From Tannerellaceae bacterium (GTDB lineage Bacteria; Bacteroidota; Bacteroidia; Bacteroidales; Tannerellaceae), in NCBI GenBank assembly GCA_031273385.1, contig JAISRY010000247.1:1-8966 (forward strand): a stretch of 8,966 nucleotides of DNA, read 5' to 3'. Position numbers and translations under genes: made by a program. Below, in pieces: positions 7,551 through 8,966 of this stretch. Numbering within the stretch: the first letter of the stretch is position 1; every line of letters begins with the position of its first letter. The notes beneath the pieces are model-generated. The model ran no database searches. It was not told the DNA's origin and saw only the letters and a list, made by a program, of their open reading frames with translations.

Positions 7551-7993
7551 ATAAGAAACTAAAGATCGCTCTCGTAGCGCACGACAGACGAAAAAGAGAT
7601 ATGGTAGAGTGGGCGGAACACAATGCGGCGTTCCTCTCAAGCCATTGCCTGGTATGTACCGGTACGACCGGCGGACTGATCTACCAGGCCTTTCAGGAAA
7701 AGGGAATAACCGCCGAAATCATACGGATGCACTCCGGCCCGCTCGGGGGAGATGCCGAAATCGCCGCCATGGTGGTCAGGAAAGAGATTAACCTGGCCAT
7801 CTTCCTGATCGACGACCTTAACCCGCAGCCCCACGAAGCAGACATCCAAATGCTGCTCCGCCAGTGCCGCGTACACAACGTACCGATCGCGTGCAACCGT
7901 TACAGCGCAGACCTGATGATCACCAGCTCACTCTGGGACGACGACGCCTACATCCCCTCCGAACCCCAATACATCCAATTCGAACGAAAATAA
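7547..7993 (+). CDS. mgsA: Methylglyoxal synthase
   Basis: Methylglyoxal synthase converts dihydroxyacetone phosphate to methylglyoxal and phosphate, a bypass of lower glycolysis. The protein has 148 residues, close to the E. coli enzyme (152). Landmarks: [10 protein letters not shown] with H12 and D13, the phosphate-binding TGTTGG at 38-43, HSGPLGGD with catalytic D69, and [11 protein letters not shown] with H96 and D99, matching the E. coli active-site residues H19, D20, D71, H98 and D101. All are kept, so it should be active rather than a bare MGS-like regulatory domain. Its ATG overlaps the TGA of the preceding gene (7547-7550), with AGAAGG just upstream, indicating translational coupling to the amino acid genes. 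The reason for its place between the leucine/isoleucine genes is unknown. Confidence 0.93.
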   Translation: MNKKLKIALVAHDRRKRDMVEWAEHNAAFLSSHCLVCTGTTGGLIYQAFQEKGITAEIIRMHSGPLGGDAEIAAMVVRKEINLAIFLIDDLNPQPHEADIQMLLRQCRVHNVPIACNRYSADLMITSSLWDDDAYIPSEPQYIQFERK

Positions 7994-8015
7994 ACAGACA
8001 GGAAAAACAACCCGT

Positions 8016-8966
8016 ATGAAACTAACAATCGCAGTACTACCGGGCGACGGCATCGGCCCCGAGATCGTAGAACAGGGTATGAAAGCCATTCATGCCGTAT
8101 GCCGGAAATACCGGCACACATTAAGCACGGAACAAGCCCTCGTGGGCGCAGCCGCTATCGACGCCGTAGGGAACCCCTACCCGGAAACGACGCACAAACT
8201 GTGCATGGCGAGCGACGCCGTCTTCTTCGGCGCTATCGGCGACCCCAAATACGACAACGACCCCTCCGCCCCCATACGCCCCGAGCAGGGACTGCTGGCC
8301 ATGCGGAAACGGCTCGGCCTCTATGCCAACATCCGCCCGATCACCACATTCCCCTCCCTGCTGCACAAATCCCCCCTGCGCCCCGAGCTGATCGGAGAGG
8401 CAGATTTCGTCTGCATCCGCGAACTGACGGGCGGCATCTATTTCGGCCGTCCCCAGGGGAGAAGCGAAGACGGCGAGACGGCCTACGATACCTGTGTCTA
8501 TACGCGCGAAGAGATTATCCGCATCGTCCGCCTGGCTTACCTGTTTGCCCAAAAGCGGCGGAACAAACTGACGATCGTGGATAAGGCAAACGTATTGGCC
8601 ACCTCCCGCCTATGGCGTCAGACGGCGCAGGAGTTGGAGAAGGAATTTCCCGGAGTGGAAACCGAATACATGTTCGTAGACAATGCCGCCATGCGGATCG
8701 TCCAATGGCCGGCGAGCTTCGATGTGCTGGTGACGGAGAATATGTTCGGCGACATCCTGACGGACGAAGCGTCGGTCATTACCGGTTCGCTCGGTATGCT
8801 TCCCTCGGCATCCATCGGTATGCATACATCCGTATTCGAGCCTGTTCACGGCTCCTATCCCCAGGCTGCGGGAAAGAATATCGCCAACCCGTTAGCCACT
8901 ATCCTGAGCGCCGCCCTCATGTTTGAGTACGCCTTTAACCTGACGGAAGAGGCCGGCCTCATCCGC
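8016..8966 (+). CDS. leuB: 3-isopropylmalate dehydrogenase, 3' end outside window
   Basis: LeuB oxidatively decarboxylates 3-isopropylmalate to 2-oxoisocaproate with NAD; related enzymes also act on methylmalate in the citramalate route. The frame runs from ATG at 8016 to the last base without a stop, 317 codons; the family has about 350-360, so roughly 40 residues are missing. It begins with the typical [14 protein letters not shown]. Substrate-binding arginines lie in the stretch [21 protein letters not shown] (88-108) and at R135 ([12 protein letters not shown]). Catalytic Y142 and K190 (DKANVL) and metal aspartates D222, D246 and D250 ([11 protein letters not shown]) are present. The nucleotide-binding segment [18 protein letters not shown] starts near 275. 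The start lies 22 bases after the mgsA stop, preceded by AGGAAAA at 8000-8006, and the gene is presumably on the same transcript. Confidence 0.96.
   Translation, partial: MKLTIAVLPGDGIGPEIVEQGMKAIHAVCRKYRHTLSTEQALVGAAAIDAVGNPYPETTHKLCMASDAVFFGAIGDPKYDNDPSAPIRPEQGLLAMRKRLGLYANIRPITTFPSLLHKSPLRPELIGEADFVCIRELTGGIYFGRPQGRSEDGETAYDTCVYTREEIIRIVRLAYLFAQKRRNKLTIVDKANVLATSRLWRQTAQELEKEFPGVETEYMFVDNAAMRIVQWPASFDVLVTENMFGDILTDEASVITGSLGMLPSASIGMHTSVFEPVHGSYPQAAGKNIANPLATILSAALMFEYAFNLTEEAGLIR

Overview
The window looks like chromosomal DNA from a Bacteroidetes species, most likely order Bacteroidales. Three things point there. The enolase and leucine-biosynthesis proteins have Bacteroides/Parabacteroides/Tannerella-like sequence. 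The promoters match the Bacteroidetes TTTG / TAnnTTTG pattern rather than TTGACA/TATAAT. Most start codons lack a clear Shine-Dalgarno sequence. Coding DNA is fairly GC-rich and intergenic DNA is AT-rich. Genus cannot be fixed by eye; a Tannerellaceae member is a guess.

Layout. Bases 1-498 hold the 3' end of a plus-strand gene, probably an AAA-type ATPase. It converges on enolase (eno, minus strand, 591-1874). A bidirectional hairpin terminator (504-538) and a 26-bp perfect palindrome touching the eno stop codon lie between them. A 619-bp divergent intergenic region (1875-2493) separates eno from a leftward-to-rightward biosynthetic operon. It contains, in order, the eno promoter, a C-rich stretch whose minus strand is a strong G-quadruplex candidate, an array of 22-bp-period repeats arranged head to head around a central palindrome, and a complete transcription-attenuation leader.

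The operon is leuA (2494-3990), leuC (4004-5404), leuD (5443-6045), a second LeuA-family synthase that is probably citramalate synthase (6042-7550), methylglyoxal synthase mgsA (7547-7993) and leuB (8016 to the window end, cut off). LeuA, LeuCD and LeuB convert 2-oxoisovalerate to the leucine precursor. If the second synthase makes citramalate from pyruvate and acetyl-CoA, the same LeuCD and LeuB would carry it to 2-oxobutyrate, the isoleucine precursor, so one operon would feed both amino acids. leuD/cimA and cimA/mgsA overlap by ATGA, which suggests translational coupling.

The best find is the leader at 2253-2452. A promoter is followed by a 24-codon ORF (2306-2380) with five Leu and three consecutive Ile codons. 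A 12-bp perfect antiterminator follows, whose 5' arm contains the leader stop codon, then a 17-bp terminator with six T residues. The mixed Leu/Ile control codons fit an operon serving both pathways. The second notable item is the 22-bp repeat array between eno and the leu promoter, which has no obvious explanation. The third is mgsA, a gene of triose-phosphate metabolism, embedded in a branched-chain amino acid operon.
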